In this document: positions 32,106 through 40,178 of the stretch, piece after piece | Position numbering within the stretch: the stretch's first letter is position 1 | How the letters are laid out: the number at the start of each line of letters is the position of its first letter | Source of the DNA: Poecilobothrus nobilitatus | Taxonomy: Eukaryota; Arthropoda; Insecta; Diptera; Dolichopodidae | Assembly: GCA_947095535.1 (NCBI GenBank) | Contig: OX352772.1 | Span: 226,813,151-226,877,150, forward strand | Direction of reading: 5' to 3' | Length of the DNA stretch: 64,000 bases | Notes under the pieces: generated by a model | Told to the model about the DNA's origin: nothing | The model's input: the letters and a program-made list of their open reading frames with translations, nothing else | The model's database searches: none | Program-made: the position numbers and the translations under genes

Positions 32106-33305
32106 TTAGATAATTTTATTAACTTCTCCTGTCAACGGTTTGAATTCTACTAACCGATCATGTAAAATAAGACAATAAGCTGCAGTATTGTCTGGATTTT
32201 TTTTTAAAGTTTTTAAGTCAATTTTAATATCAACTGGACCCATTTTAAGATTATCGTTTTGATAACGAGTATCAATTATGAAGATTGGAGGATCAGTTTT
32301 AAAGTTATCCCATGAAACTAAAGGTTCTGATATTAAGTTATTATAATAAAAAGTTCTGAAATTCAAATATGCTTCATATAGATAACGATTTTTGGTAAAA
32401 TCTAAATTCATATCTTCATATGGATATGATTCTGAATTTAAATATACTTTTATATTTTCAATATCACAATAATTAAAAGTTGAAGGATCTTCTTCCAGCT
32501 TATTTTATTTGTCGGTTTGTAAAGAAAAAATTATAAAACGAGGTTTTTCAAGTTGTGAAGCTGTTTTAACATTCCAAATATGATGTGTAGTTCCTGTTGG
32601 TAATGTAGGATATTCATGCAATTCCCAATTTCTAAAAGGAATTTTCATAACTGAACCATTTTCAATACTTTTGTATAAATTTAATTTAAGACTATCAGCT
32701 AAATTAATATGTTGAACCTTCCAATATATTTTTGTAATAATAATTTTTGGTTTTTCACTTGCATTAGCACTGTTACATATTAATGAATTATCATTTGATC
32801 TAGAGCGAGTTAATATTAATTCATGTTTTGCATTCGGAATAATGTTTTTATAGTCTTCCGAAAACCTTATTAATCGTTTTAAGGGTATGCAAAAATTAAA
32901 ATATAAATTATTTATTTTAATTGATGTATCAGGTGGCCAACTTCCATTGTATAAAGCTGTACTTTCATTTCGGTTAAGTGAAATATAGTTTTTTAATGTG
33001 GAAGTTATTCCAACATTACGATTGTGATCAATTTCCTTACCATTAAGTTCATATCGAATTTCATCAAATAGAAATGGTATAGCATTATTAACTAGTTTAG
33101 TGTGAGTAACAGCTGTTCCATCATGTTTTGATACATAACCTTCAACGCTGATGAGACTTGTTGAGGGTAATATATTTAAGTTTTGATTTTGTATTTGTAT
33201 TCGTATAATATCACTTAATCCAAATGAGTTTAAGAATGGTGAATATGAATGCCATTGAGCGCTAGCTATAGTTTCATCAAAAAAGGGATCATTAAAAAGA
33301 TCCAT
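32106..33305 (-). pseudogene. Polinton 1 major capsid protein, one in-frame stop
   Basis: This is the double jelly-roll major capsid protein typical of Polintons. It begins MDLFNDPFFDETIASAQWH at 33305. Conserved pieces are FLFDEIRYELNGKEIDHNRN, GITSTLKNYISL, then HELILTRSRS and KIYWKVQHINLAD. A single TAA at 32505-32507 interrupts the reading after residue 266. The same frame then continues to 32106 with VYLNSESYPYEDMNLDF and MGPVDIKIDLKTL, giving about 399 codons, the usual family length. The protein would form the hexagonal shell. With only one stop, loss may be recent. Confidence 0.85.
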
Positions 33306-33306
33306 T

Positions 33307-33486
33307 TTAATTTACTTTCAGCAGATATCCAAGAGACCTTAGAAATTCTTTATTTTCAAATGATAAACGTTTTATAAATTTTAAATGTTGAGATCCTCCT
33401 CCTTTGACTAACTTTGATGAATTAAGCTGTTGTATATGATTCTGTGAATGTATATTAGATTGATGATTTTGGTTAAACACTATCAT
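33307..33486 (-). CDS. Small 59-residue protein between penton and major capsid genes
   Basis: ATG at 33486 opens an intact frame of 59 codons that ends at 33307, one base before the major capsid ATG at 33305. It overlaps the last codons of the penton gene. The sequence is polar with many Asn/Gln/His at the N-terminus (NQNHQSNIHSQNHIQQ), then KLVKGGGSQ and a basic helix-like tail (HLKFIKRLSFENKEFLRS). The K-GGG site resembles glycine pairs cut by adenain-type proteases. The tight packing with two capsid genes suggests a minor virion component; that is inference. It is short, so chance cannot be excluded. Confidence 0.5.
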   Translation of the reverse strand: MIVFNQNHQSNIHSQNHIQQLNSSKLVKGGGSQHLKFIKRLSFENKEFLRSLGYLLKVN

Positions 33487-33532
33487 TTTGAGGCTTTAAA
33501 TGCAATCTAATTGATATTGTTTCTCCACGAAA

Positions 33533-33575
33533 ATTATTTAAATCACCGTTCTGATCAAGGAGTTTTATAGTTATA
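33533..33575. repeat. 43-bp target duplication, left copy
   Basis: ATTATTTAAATCACCGTTCT and 23 more bases are repeated identically at 34298-34340. The pair flanks the inserted gene duplicate, and both belong to the penton codons for the LDQNGDLNN region. Confidence 0.85.
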
Positions 33576-33580
33576 GTTAT

Positions 33581-34280
33581 ATAATTCTGCACCTAGAACT
33601 CATTTAAATTATACAAATCAATCAAATCAGTATGTTTATTGGAATGATCCTAATGGGTTAGTTGAGAAACAGCTGGTAACAATAATCATCAAAATGAAAT
33701 TATATCTATAATTGAAGAATTGAGAGAAGCAAATATAATCCAATAATATTTTATACTAGCAATCAGTAAAAATCAAAAATGTCACTTGATAAGTTTGGAC
33801 GTAGTACAGCTTCATCTGCTTCTAGAAAATCATATGTTAGAGGTCCTCCAGGTTTAGGTTTCAAACTAACTTCTGAAGGAAATTATGATTTAGAGAACAA
33901 AATTTTATCAAATGTTCAGGATCCAGTTAACGGAAATGATGCAGCAACACAAACATTTGTGAATGAGCAAATTTTCTTTCATAAAGAACTATTACAAAAC
34001 GAGATAAAAGAAATGTTTGATCATATAGAGACAACAGTGTCTGTAGAACTTAAATTAGCAGAAGAAAAATTAAGAATATGAGAAGAAGCAATGCCGGGCG
34101 GTTTCGAGGACATCCACATCAAATTTTCTGCAATGATAAATGAAAATTTTTTAAAAATGAATGATTTTATTGAATTTCAAGTTAAAAAACCAATTGGATT
34201 TATTAATGCACGACTACAAAACGCCGAAGCTAAAGCAGAATCAGCATTAGATTTAATTAATAATTCAGGGAAATAATTGT
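33581..34280 (+). repeat. Duplicate of 38054-38764 inserted in the penton gene
   Basis: 700 bp nearly identical to 38054-38764, carrying the end of the upstream gene and the whole fibre-like gene. Differences are a few substitutions (for example CCGGGC versus CAGGGC near 34095) and a small duplication present only in the downstream copy near 38720-38740. It is bounded by the 43-bp repeats 33533-33575 and 34298-34340. Confidence 0.92.
33779..34276 (+). pseudogene. Fibre-like Polinton protein, duplicated copy
   Basis: Frame of 100 codons from ATG 33779 (MSLDKFGRSTASSASRKSY), then TGA at 34079-34081. The same frame continues after the stop for 65 more codons to 34276. Content matches the copy at 38252 residue for residue except at few places. 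Because the TGA is in both copies, it was present before duplication. It is transplanted in antisense orientation to the penton gene. Confidence 0.8.
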
Positions 34281-34922
34281 TGTATTAAATAATTGTAATT
34301 ATTTAAATCACCGTTCTGATCAAGGAGTTTTATAGTTATAGAACTTATATGGTTGATAGGTAAATAAATTACATTCTTGGGAACTTCAATTATTTTAAAG
34401 CCAGGACTGGCGTTTATTGAGAATTCATGTAAAATATGAGCTTCTTTTTCATTAATATAATTTTACATTACATTATACTCTTACTGCGTTTATTTTATTA
34501 ATATCAACAAAAAGATCTGAAGAGTGCCATTTAGTGGCTAATAATTTCTTCTTACTGAAACCTAATAAACCACCAATTGTATCTCCTCTTTCAAAATCAA
34601 TTTCCTTATCAGCAAAAATTTCACATTGTAATGTATTATTATTGGCTCTTATATTTAATTTTTCCTTATCTGCGTTAGTTATATTCAACATTTTTCTAAG
34701 AAATGTTTCAATATCTTCAATTTCATATGAACCAGTAGGAATTATGATGGATTTATCATCAATAATAAATCTATTATTCTCTTCATCTATATTAGGTATT
34801 GAATTATATGTTTGAAAATCAACTAAACCGCAGGTATATTCTTTTCCCTTTAGGTCTATAGGAGGAAAATAATTAGTTGTTAATATGGAGGAGTTTCCGT
34901 TTAAAGTTAATGCTATTTACAT

Positions 34923-35231
34923 ATCTTTAATTGATATAATGAGATATTTGAGTAGTGTATTCTGTTTTTATAGATTTTCAAGCGTAATTCATAAAAATTA
35001 TCATAGTAACAAAAGTGTATACCTATTTAATACCATCTAATTTTCATTTTTTTTCTTTAAATTTCTTTTGTTACAATTAAATTATAATTATTCTTTATAA
35101 GTTAGTTTTTTGTTTCTTTTTGTTTAAATAGAGAAAACATAATCTTGAACTTGAATAAAATTATTAATATAGGACAGTTTTAATAAGACTAGACTAATAA
35201 TAATAAAAAATTTTTTTGTTATGAGTTTTAT
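34923..35231. other. AT-rich spacer upstream of penton gene
   Basis: About 300 bp with no recognisable gene, between the penton start and the end of the protease gene, both on the minus strand. It probably holds the penton promoter. Confidence 0.4.
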
Positions 35232-36007
35232 TTACTGATAATTTTTTTTCTTAACAATATGAAATAAAAATTCTAAACATAAATGTCCACAATTGTAAGA
35301 ATTGAAATTTTGATATTTATTATAATTATATATAAGCTTATCTCATAAATATTTTATTACTTCTAATGGTGGTCTTAAATTTCCAAAACTATCAAAATAT
35401 TAAATTATTTCAACATTTTTAAAATAAGCTACCCAATGTGTTCCATCTCCAATAGAATTATCCAAATTTATTATACCACATTCATATTTCCAAGGTCTAC
35501 GTATTGGTAAATTATCTCTCATAACAACTCCTCGAAAATATTTTAAGTATTTTACTCCAAATTTTTCTAAATCTGTATTTGTAAGAGCTCTATTAGGTAG
35601 CTTAGTTAACGGTTTTTTTAATTTAAATAAAGACCTAATCCTTTTTTACATGGCTTTAAGTGTAATCCATCGCCCCCTCTTAGTGATATTGCTTCCATAA
35701 TTTTATTGTGACGCTCACTTTCTTGTAATTGTTTGCGAGCACTTTTAGCATTATTTACAGCTTTAGCTATTCCTACAACACCTCCTGATAGCGCCCCAAC
35801 AGCTGACAGACCTGCAAATATTGGGATTAAAGGTAAAATTCCTCCAATTTTTGGTATAGGAATTATTCGAGGAATATTAATTTTTTTTTTCTGTCCCTTG
35901 GAAAAATTTCTAGCAGCATGCATAGCAATTTTTATAGTATTTTGATTATTCATTGGTTTCTTTATACTTTTAATAGCTAATTTAGCTTCCTTTATAACAT
36001 TTTTCAA
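35232..36007 (-). pseudogene. Polinton 1 hydrophobic virion protein joined to adenain-type cysteine protease
   Basis: One minus-strand frame runs from about 36007 to 35232 with stops after GLGLYLN (35618), after NVEII (near 35400) and after VIKYL (near 35340). First part: NVIKEAKLAIKSIKKP, then a hydrophobic glycine-rich segment (GGILPLIPIFAGLSAVGALS) and ISLRGGDGLHLKP. LSGG-V and LRGG-D fit the adenain cleavage rule (M/I/L-x-G-G-x), and the layout recalls adenovirus pVI. Second part: LPNRALTNTDLEKF, FRGVVMRDNLP, CGIINLD, THWVAYF (catalytic His), YFDSFGNLRPP (Asp) and CGHLC (catalytic Cys). The protease matures capsid proteins. Confidence 0.8.
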
Positions 36008-36417
36008 ATGTTTTTTTCTTTGAGTTTTTTTAGTTTTCTTTTCAAACCCATACCGAGTTTAACTTTAGCTTTTATTGTGTTTGTAACTAGATAAGAATTT
36101 AACCGTTCACCAATACTTGAGTCTTTAGCTTTAACTCTTTGCCAAGCTTTCTCTGCTAGTATTTTATCAGCTTTATTACGTTGATTTTGATCAGTATTTT
36201 GAGAATATGCTATATCATGCTCTCGACAAGCCTCATCTAAACCATTAATTCCTTTATCACCTCTAGCTAATCGTTTTTCTAGTTTTGTTCCAGGACCGCA
36301 ATAATTATAACCAGGTAAATGTGCTTCAAATGGTAGTTTATTAATTATTGAATTAACAACTCCTGTTCCATTAACAGTTTTTTTATTACTGTTTGAATAT
36401 TTATTGTTAAGAAGCAT
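36004..36417 (-). CDS. Phospholipase A2-like protein of parvovirus VP1 type
   Basis: A 137-codon frame from ATG 36417. Residues 34-39 or so read GYNYCGPGTKLEKRL, with the YxGPG calcium-binding loop, and then GLDEACREHDIAYSQ, with the catalytic His-Asp pair and flanking Cys. This is the compact PLA2 fold (Phospholip_A2_4) seen in parvovirus VP1 unique regions, where it opens the endosomal membrane. A basic tail (GLKRKLKKLKEKN) follows. The frame ends just as the pVI-like frame begins, in a different phase, so the two may have been one polyprotein before a frameshift in an A-run near 36010. PLA2, hydrophobic and protease modules side by side suggest a virion entry/maturation block. Intact catalytic motifs are visible. 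Confidence 0.85.
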   Translation of the reverse strand: MLLNNKYSNSNKKTVNGTGVVNSIINKLPFEAHLPGYNYCGPGTKLEKRLARGDKGINGLDEACREHDIAYSQNTDQNQRNKADKILAEKAWQRVKAKDSSIGERLNSYLVTNTIKAKVKLGMGLKRKLKKLKEKNI

Positions 36418-36470
36418 TATCTGCAGTTTAGTCTAAGAAAGTCAATGAAACATTAATTACCTATTTAGAA

Positions 36471-37094
36471 ATGAAATTTATAAAAGTAGACAACGCAGTT
36501 AAAGTTAAAAATTTTGATCAAAATTCAAAAACCAAAATTAAAAAACATGGTGAACGCTTTCCAGATAGTATAAGAGGATTAATAGTTGGACCTTCAAATT
36601 ATGGTAAAACTAATGTTATGATAAGTATGCTTTTGGATCCTAAAGGGCTTAAATTTCAAAACATATATATTTACACGAAATCATTACATCAACCTAAATA
36701 TGAATATTTAAAAAAATTAATACAACCAATCAAAGGAATGGGATATAACGAATTTTCAAATAATGTTGATGTGATTGAACTAATGGCATTACAACCAAAC
36801 TCAATATTCATTTTTGATGATGTAGCTTGTGACAAGCAAGATAACATAAGAGCCAATTTTTGTATGGGACGTCACCAAGAAGTAGATAGCTTTTATTTAT
36901 GTCAGTCATATACAAGAATTCCAAAGCATTTAGTTAGAGATAACGCTAATTTTTTGATTATATTTAAACAAGATGATTTAAATTTAAAACATATATTTAC
37001 TGATCATGTCAATTCTGATGATTTTAAAAAATTGAATGCATATTGCTGGAATGATAATTATCGTTTTCTATTAATTGATAAAGATAACAGTTAA
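36471..37094 (+). CDS. Polinton 1 packaging ATPase (FtsK-HerA type)
   Basis: Intact 207-codon frame. RGLIVGPSNYGKTN is the Walker A loop (residues about 36-47, GxxxxGKT) and SIFIFDDVACD is Walker B (about 110-118). Then RHQEVDSFYLCQSYTRIPKH contains the sensor Gln-Ser segment usual in A32-like ATPases, and ANFLIIFKQDD follows. Length fits the Polinton family. The enzyme would pump DNA into capsids. It faces away from the PLA2 gene with 54 bp between the two start codons, so a divergent promoter is probable. It is the best preserved of the core genes. Confidence 0.9.
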   Translation: MKFIKVDNAVKVKNFDQNSKTKIKKHGERFPDSIRGLIVGPSNYGKTNVMISMLLDPKGLKFQNIYIYTKSLHQPKYEYLKKLIQPIKGMGYNEFSNNVDVIELMALQPNSIFIFDDVACDKQDNIRANFCMGRHQEVDSFYLCQSYTRIPKHLVRDNANFLIIFKQDDLNLKHIFTDHVNSDDFKKLNAYCWNDNYRFLLIDKDNS

Positions 37095-37215
37095 CGGTTA
37101 ACGGTTAGCAGTTTGCAATTAGCAGTTCGCAGTTAGCAGTTAGGAGTTATCAGTTACCAGTTAGCAGTTAGCAGTTCCAATTAGTAGTTAGCAGTTAGCA
37201 GTTATCGACAGAACA
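37095..37215 (+). repeat. Degenerate GTTAGCA tandem repeat
   Basis: About sixteen units related to GTTAGCA (GTTAACG, GTTAGCA, GTTCGCA, GTTATCA, GTTACCA) follow the ATPase stop codon without a break. The first units even overlap the end of the ATPase gene, suggesting expansion from its terminal codons. Confidence 0.8.
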
Positions 37216-37269
37216 ATTCAGTTCATAATTTGCTGTTAATAATTATACGGATTAGTTTGTATTAAAAAA

Positions 37270-38219
37270 ATGGATGAACAACTTATGAGAGATTTAATTA
37301 AAATTCGTAAAAATTTAAAAAGGAAATTTCAATCATTAAAAATTAAAAAACTTTCAGACGATTATGATCCGGAAAAAGTATTAACCCCAATTACAAAACC
37401 CTTGAAAGAACTAACGAATGTTGTCAAAGAACAACAACAACAACAATTTTCGGGTAACTTTATCAAGCCGGAAGTTAAGTCGGATGATGATGATAATGTT
37501 AGGACAATGAGGTCATCCATACATGAAACTAAAACACCTAGCAACAAAAGTAATACTAGCAAATTTAAAACTTCTACACCGAATACTATAAAATTCCAAA
37601 CACATCTATGTTTGATAATTATAGTGATGAATCATCAATTTTGCAATTTCCTGCTCTTAACAAGTCAGAACTTGATAGGTCATATGGCCCCTATTTTGAT
37701 GAGTCATTAAATGTCCGAAAACTTGGGAATGCTAATTTTGAAATAGATGAAATTAATAAAAATATATTGATTGATGATGAAGTTTTTCAAGGAACTTCTG
37801 GTTTATACGAATTAATATTTAAGAAAAAACCTATGAATTATACTGAAAATTATTTAAGTATATATAAACAAATACTCAACAAAACAAATGTACTTAGAAG
37901 AAATTATAACTATGTAGAACAAGTAAAAGGAAACAAAGGTTTTAAATATAAGAATATATTAAGAAAATTATATGAACATGATTACAACACTGGACTAAGT
38001 TCTAAAAAAACTGGTTCAAGTTATTGAAAAAAAATTTTTTACGAAATTTTTACATAATTCTGCACCTAGAACTCATTTAAATTATGCAAATCAATCAAAT
38101 CAGTATGTTTATTGGAATGATCCTAATGGGTTAGTTGAGAAACAGCTGGTAACAATAATCATCAAAATGAAATTATATCTATAATTGAAGAATTGAGAGA
38201 AGCAAATATAATCCAATAA
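37270..38219 (+). pseudogene. Polinton-conserved protein of unknown function, frameshifted
   Basis: ATG 37270 begins MDEQLMRDLIKIRKNLKRKF, with basic repeats, then PEKVLTPITKPLKELTNVV and a CAA run (QQQQQ). The frame is lost near 37600 and resumes (37608-38027) with LNKSELDRSYGPYFDESLN, EVFQGTSGLYELIFKKKP and YVEQVKGNKGFKYKNILRKL. The YGP and F.GT.GL.EL.F motifs recur in a family common in invertebrate Polintons (I recall it as DUF8207; not checked). The last stretch, EIISIIEELREANIIQ, ends at 38219. Function unknown; its place between ATPase and fibre-like genes points to a virion or assembly role. Confidence 0.6.
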
Positions 38220-38764
38220 TATTTTATACTAGCAATCAGTAAAAATCAAAAATGTCACTTGATAAGTTTGGACGTAGTACAGCTTCATCTGCTTCTAGAA
38301 AATCATATGTTAGAGGTCCTCCAGGTTTAGGTTTCAAACTAACTTCTGAAGGAAATTATGATTTAGAGAACAAAATTTTATCAAATGTTCAGGATCCAGT
38401 TAACGGAAATGATGCAGCAACACAAACATTTGTGAATGAGCAAATTTTCTTTCATAAAGAACTATTACAAAACGAGATAAAAGAAATGTTTGATCATATA
38501 GAGACAACAGTGTCTGTAGAACTTAAATTAGCAGAAGAAAAATTAAGAATATGAGAAGAAGCAATGCAGGGCGGTTTCGAGGACATCCACATCAAATTTT
38601 CTGCAATGATAAATGAAAATTTTTTAAAAATGAATGATTTTATTGAATTTCAAGTTAAAAAACCAATTGGATTTATTAATGCACGACTACAAAACGCCGA
38701 AGCTAAAGCAGAATCAGCATTAATTAATAATCAGATTTAATTAATAATTCAGGGAAATAATTGT
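38054..38764 (+). repeat. Source copy of the segment duplicated at 33581-34280
   Basis: This copy lies in the natural context, directly after the unknown conserved gene whose last codons it contains, so it is the donor. It has a small internal duplication (TTAATTAATAATCAGATT) near 38720 that the insert lacks. Confidence 0.85.
38252..38758 (+). pseudogene. Fibre- or surface-like Polinton protein
   Basis: ATG 38252 starts MSLDKFGRS, followed by RGPPGLGFKLTSEGNYDLEN and KILSNVQDPVNGNDAATQTF. GF.LT..GNYD..NK.L.NV..P....DA is typical of phage and virus tail-fibre or surface proteins at their shaft-capsid junction, and a MSLD.FGR start is widespread in Polintons. The rest is a coiled-coil-like helix (EIKEMFDHIETTVSVELKLAEEKL). 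An in-frame TGA lies at 38552-38554. Beyond it the same frame continues with helical sequence to about 38758. Attachment role is inference. Confidence 0.65.
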
Positions 38765-38789
38765 GGTTAGTTTTCATTTAACTTCCAAA

Positions 38790-39083
38790 ATGGATATACA
38801 TCAAATCGGATATTCTTTAAACAAATTTTTAAATAAGTATGAGGATATTTTACTAGAAGAGCATTATGAAGAGTTAAAAGATCATTTCAAATTTTTAAAG
38901 TTATTTAAAAATTCTCTACAAATTGAAACGAAGGAGTATGGATATCATTGGACTATATGCCCCTATACATCAGATAATATTGAAAGTTTTCCAGATACTT
39001 GCCCATGCCATTCAGCAGAACAATATATGTTACAGTGTACCAAACTAATGGACTTATATAAAAGAATAGAAAATAGGTTATAA
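38790..39083 (+). CDS. Small protein of unknown function
   Basis: ATG 38790 opens an intact frame of 97 residues: MDIHQIGYSLNKFLNKYEDI, two helical stretches rich in Glu/Lys/Phe, then YHWTICPYTSDN and DTCPCHSAEQYM. Three cysteines and two histidines are grouped (C, CPCH), so metal binding is possible. Not recognised. It lies between the fibre-like gene and the small acidic gene on the same strand. Confidence 0.5.
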   Translation: MDIHQIGYSLNKFLNKYEDILLEEHYEELKDHFKFLKLFKNSLQIETKEYGYHWTICPYTSDNIESFPDTCPCHSAEQYMLQCTKLMDLYKRIENRL

Positions 39084-39225
39084 TAGAAGTATGCATACAT
39101 ACTTGTAAACTATTATATTTAATAAAGAATATAAATTTTTACAATTTGAAAATCTATTGTTTGTTTTATTTATTTTATTTATAAATGAGTGAAAAAGACA
39201 TATATTTTAATTAGTTATTTTCAAG

Positions 39226-39599
39226 ATGAGTAAGGATGAAGTTGTAGATTTATTCGATTGGCTTGATGCTTCAAATTCATCTGATGAGAGCGATGAAAAG
39301 GAAGATAATATTTCAGTTTCTTCTGACGATATTTCAGATCCACCTGAAGAGAACCATGAGGAATAGGATTATGATGATGAAAAAAAAAAAAAGTGAAATT
39401 TATGTTAAAACCTCAAATACATATATTATACAAATGGAATACAACATATAAATTAGCTCGACAAAAATTTTGGGAAGTTATAGCACTGGATCCCTACAGA
39501 TTTAGTCAACGAATTCAAAATACTGATGATATTATTTCTAAAATTCTAGATAGTAATCATCGGAAATTCATTTTCAATCAAAAATTTTCTAATTATTAA
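39226..39599 (+). pseudogene. Acidic protein with conserved ARxxxW C-terminal domain, frameshifted
   Basis: ATG 39226 gives MSKDEVVDLFDWLDASNSSD and a long Asp/Glu/Ser-rich stretch ending in a TAG at 39364-39366. A shifted frame (to 39599) reads HILYKWNTTYKLARQKFWEV, PYRFSQRIQNTDDIISKILD and SNHRKFIFNQ. The same C-terminal pattern, ARKGHWEEYARDRSRFQRRI and ISKILTSDHCKKIF, occurs at 53521-53333 in Polinton 2. The domain is therefore conserved across two lineages, though I do not know its function. The A-rich run at 39380-39392 may be where the frame was lost. Confidence 0.6.
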
Positions 39600-40174
39600 T
39601 TTAAATATCTAATTTTCTAATACGTAGATCTATTTTATTTTGTTTAAAAATGAGTAAAAGAGAAGTTGTTGAAGAGCTGCATAAGCGTGCATGGAGAAAT
39701 TTCAAACGGCGTAGAGTTATAATTAAAGGATTTGATGATCTTTGTCAAGCTGATTTAGTAGAAATGGGTTCATATACTACAGAGAATAAAGGTTTTAAGT
39801 TTTTACTGATACCTTTTCTAAGTATGCATGGGCAATCCCTATAAAAACAAAAACTGCAGAGAACGTCACAAAAGCAATGCAAAAGCAATGCAAAACTTCT
39901 AAAAGACATCCACAAAATTTGCAAACTGATGATGGATAAGAATTCTTCAATAAAATATTTAAAAATTTAATGAATAAATTTCAAATAAATCATTATTCAA
40001 CATTTATCTCGTTAAAAGCTTCTATAGTAGAACGTTTCAATCGTACTCTAAAAGAAAAAATGTGGAAAGAATTTAGTTTCATTGGGAATTACAAATGGAC
40101 TAATATTATTTCTAAACTAGTTCACCAATACAATAACACCAAACATCGTCCTCTTCAAAAGAAACCAACAGGAG

Positions 40175-40178
40175 TATA
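40175..40178. repeat. TATA target duplication (left) of the nested transposon
   Basis: TATA here and at 42991-42994, directly outside the 26-bp terminal inverted repeats. Confidence 0.75.

Larger units (their letters stand above)
33473..34922 (-). pseudogene. Polinton 1 penton-like minor capsid protein, interrupted by a duplication
   Basis: Single jelly-roll minor capsid gene. From the ATG at 34922 the second codon is TAA, then ALTLNGNSSILTTNYFPP, IPTGSYEIEDIETFL, IDFERGDTIGGLLGFS and SDLFVDINKINAVRV, then TAA at about 34473. A frame change follows, with EAHILHEFSINASPGFKII and VIYLPINHISS. At LDQNGDLNN the gene is split by the 700-bp duplicate at 33581-34280. It resumes with FRGETISIRLHLKPQ and ends at 33473. 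The block NFRGE.I..RLHLK is characteristic of the family. The protein would occupy the five-fold vertices. Confidence 0.85.

Noticed and set aside
34534..34815. Plus-strand frame of 93 codons within the penton gene
   Set aside because: Antisense shadow of the penton reading.
35618..36007. A bona fide membrane transporter suggested by the Gly-rich hydrophobic stretch
   Set aside because: Length, a single hydrophobic segment, Gly-Gly cleavage motifs and position in frame with the protease fit a virion protein of pVI type better.
37095..37215. Possible CRISPR-like array
   Set aside because: Seven-base degenerate units without spacers, in a eukaryotic mobile element; no array structure and no cas-like gene in the window.
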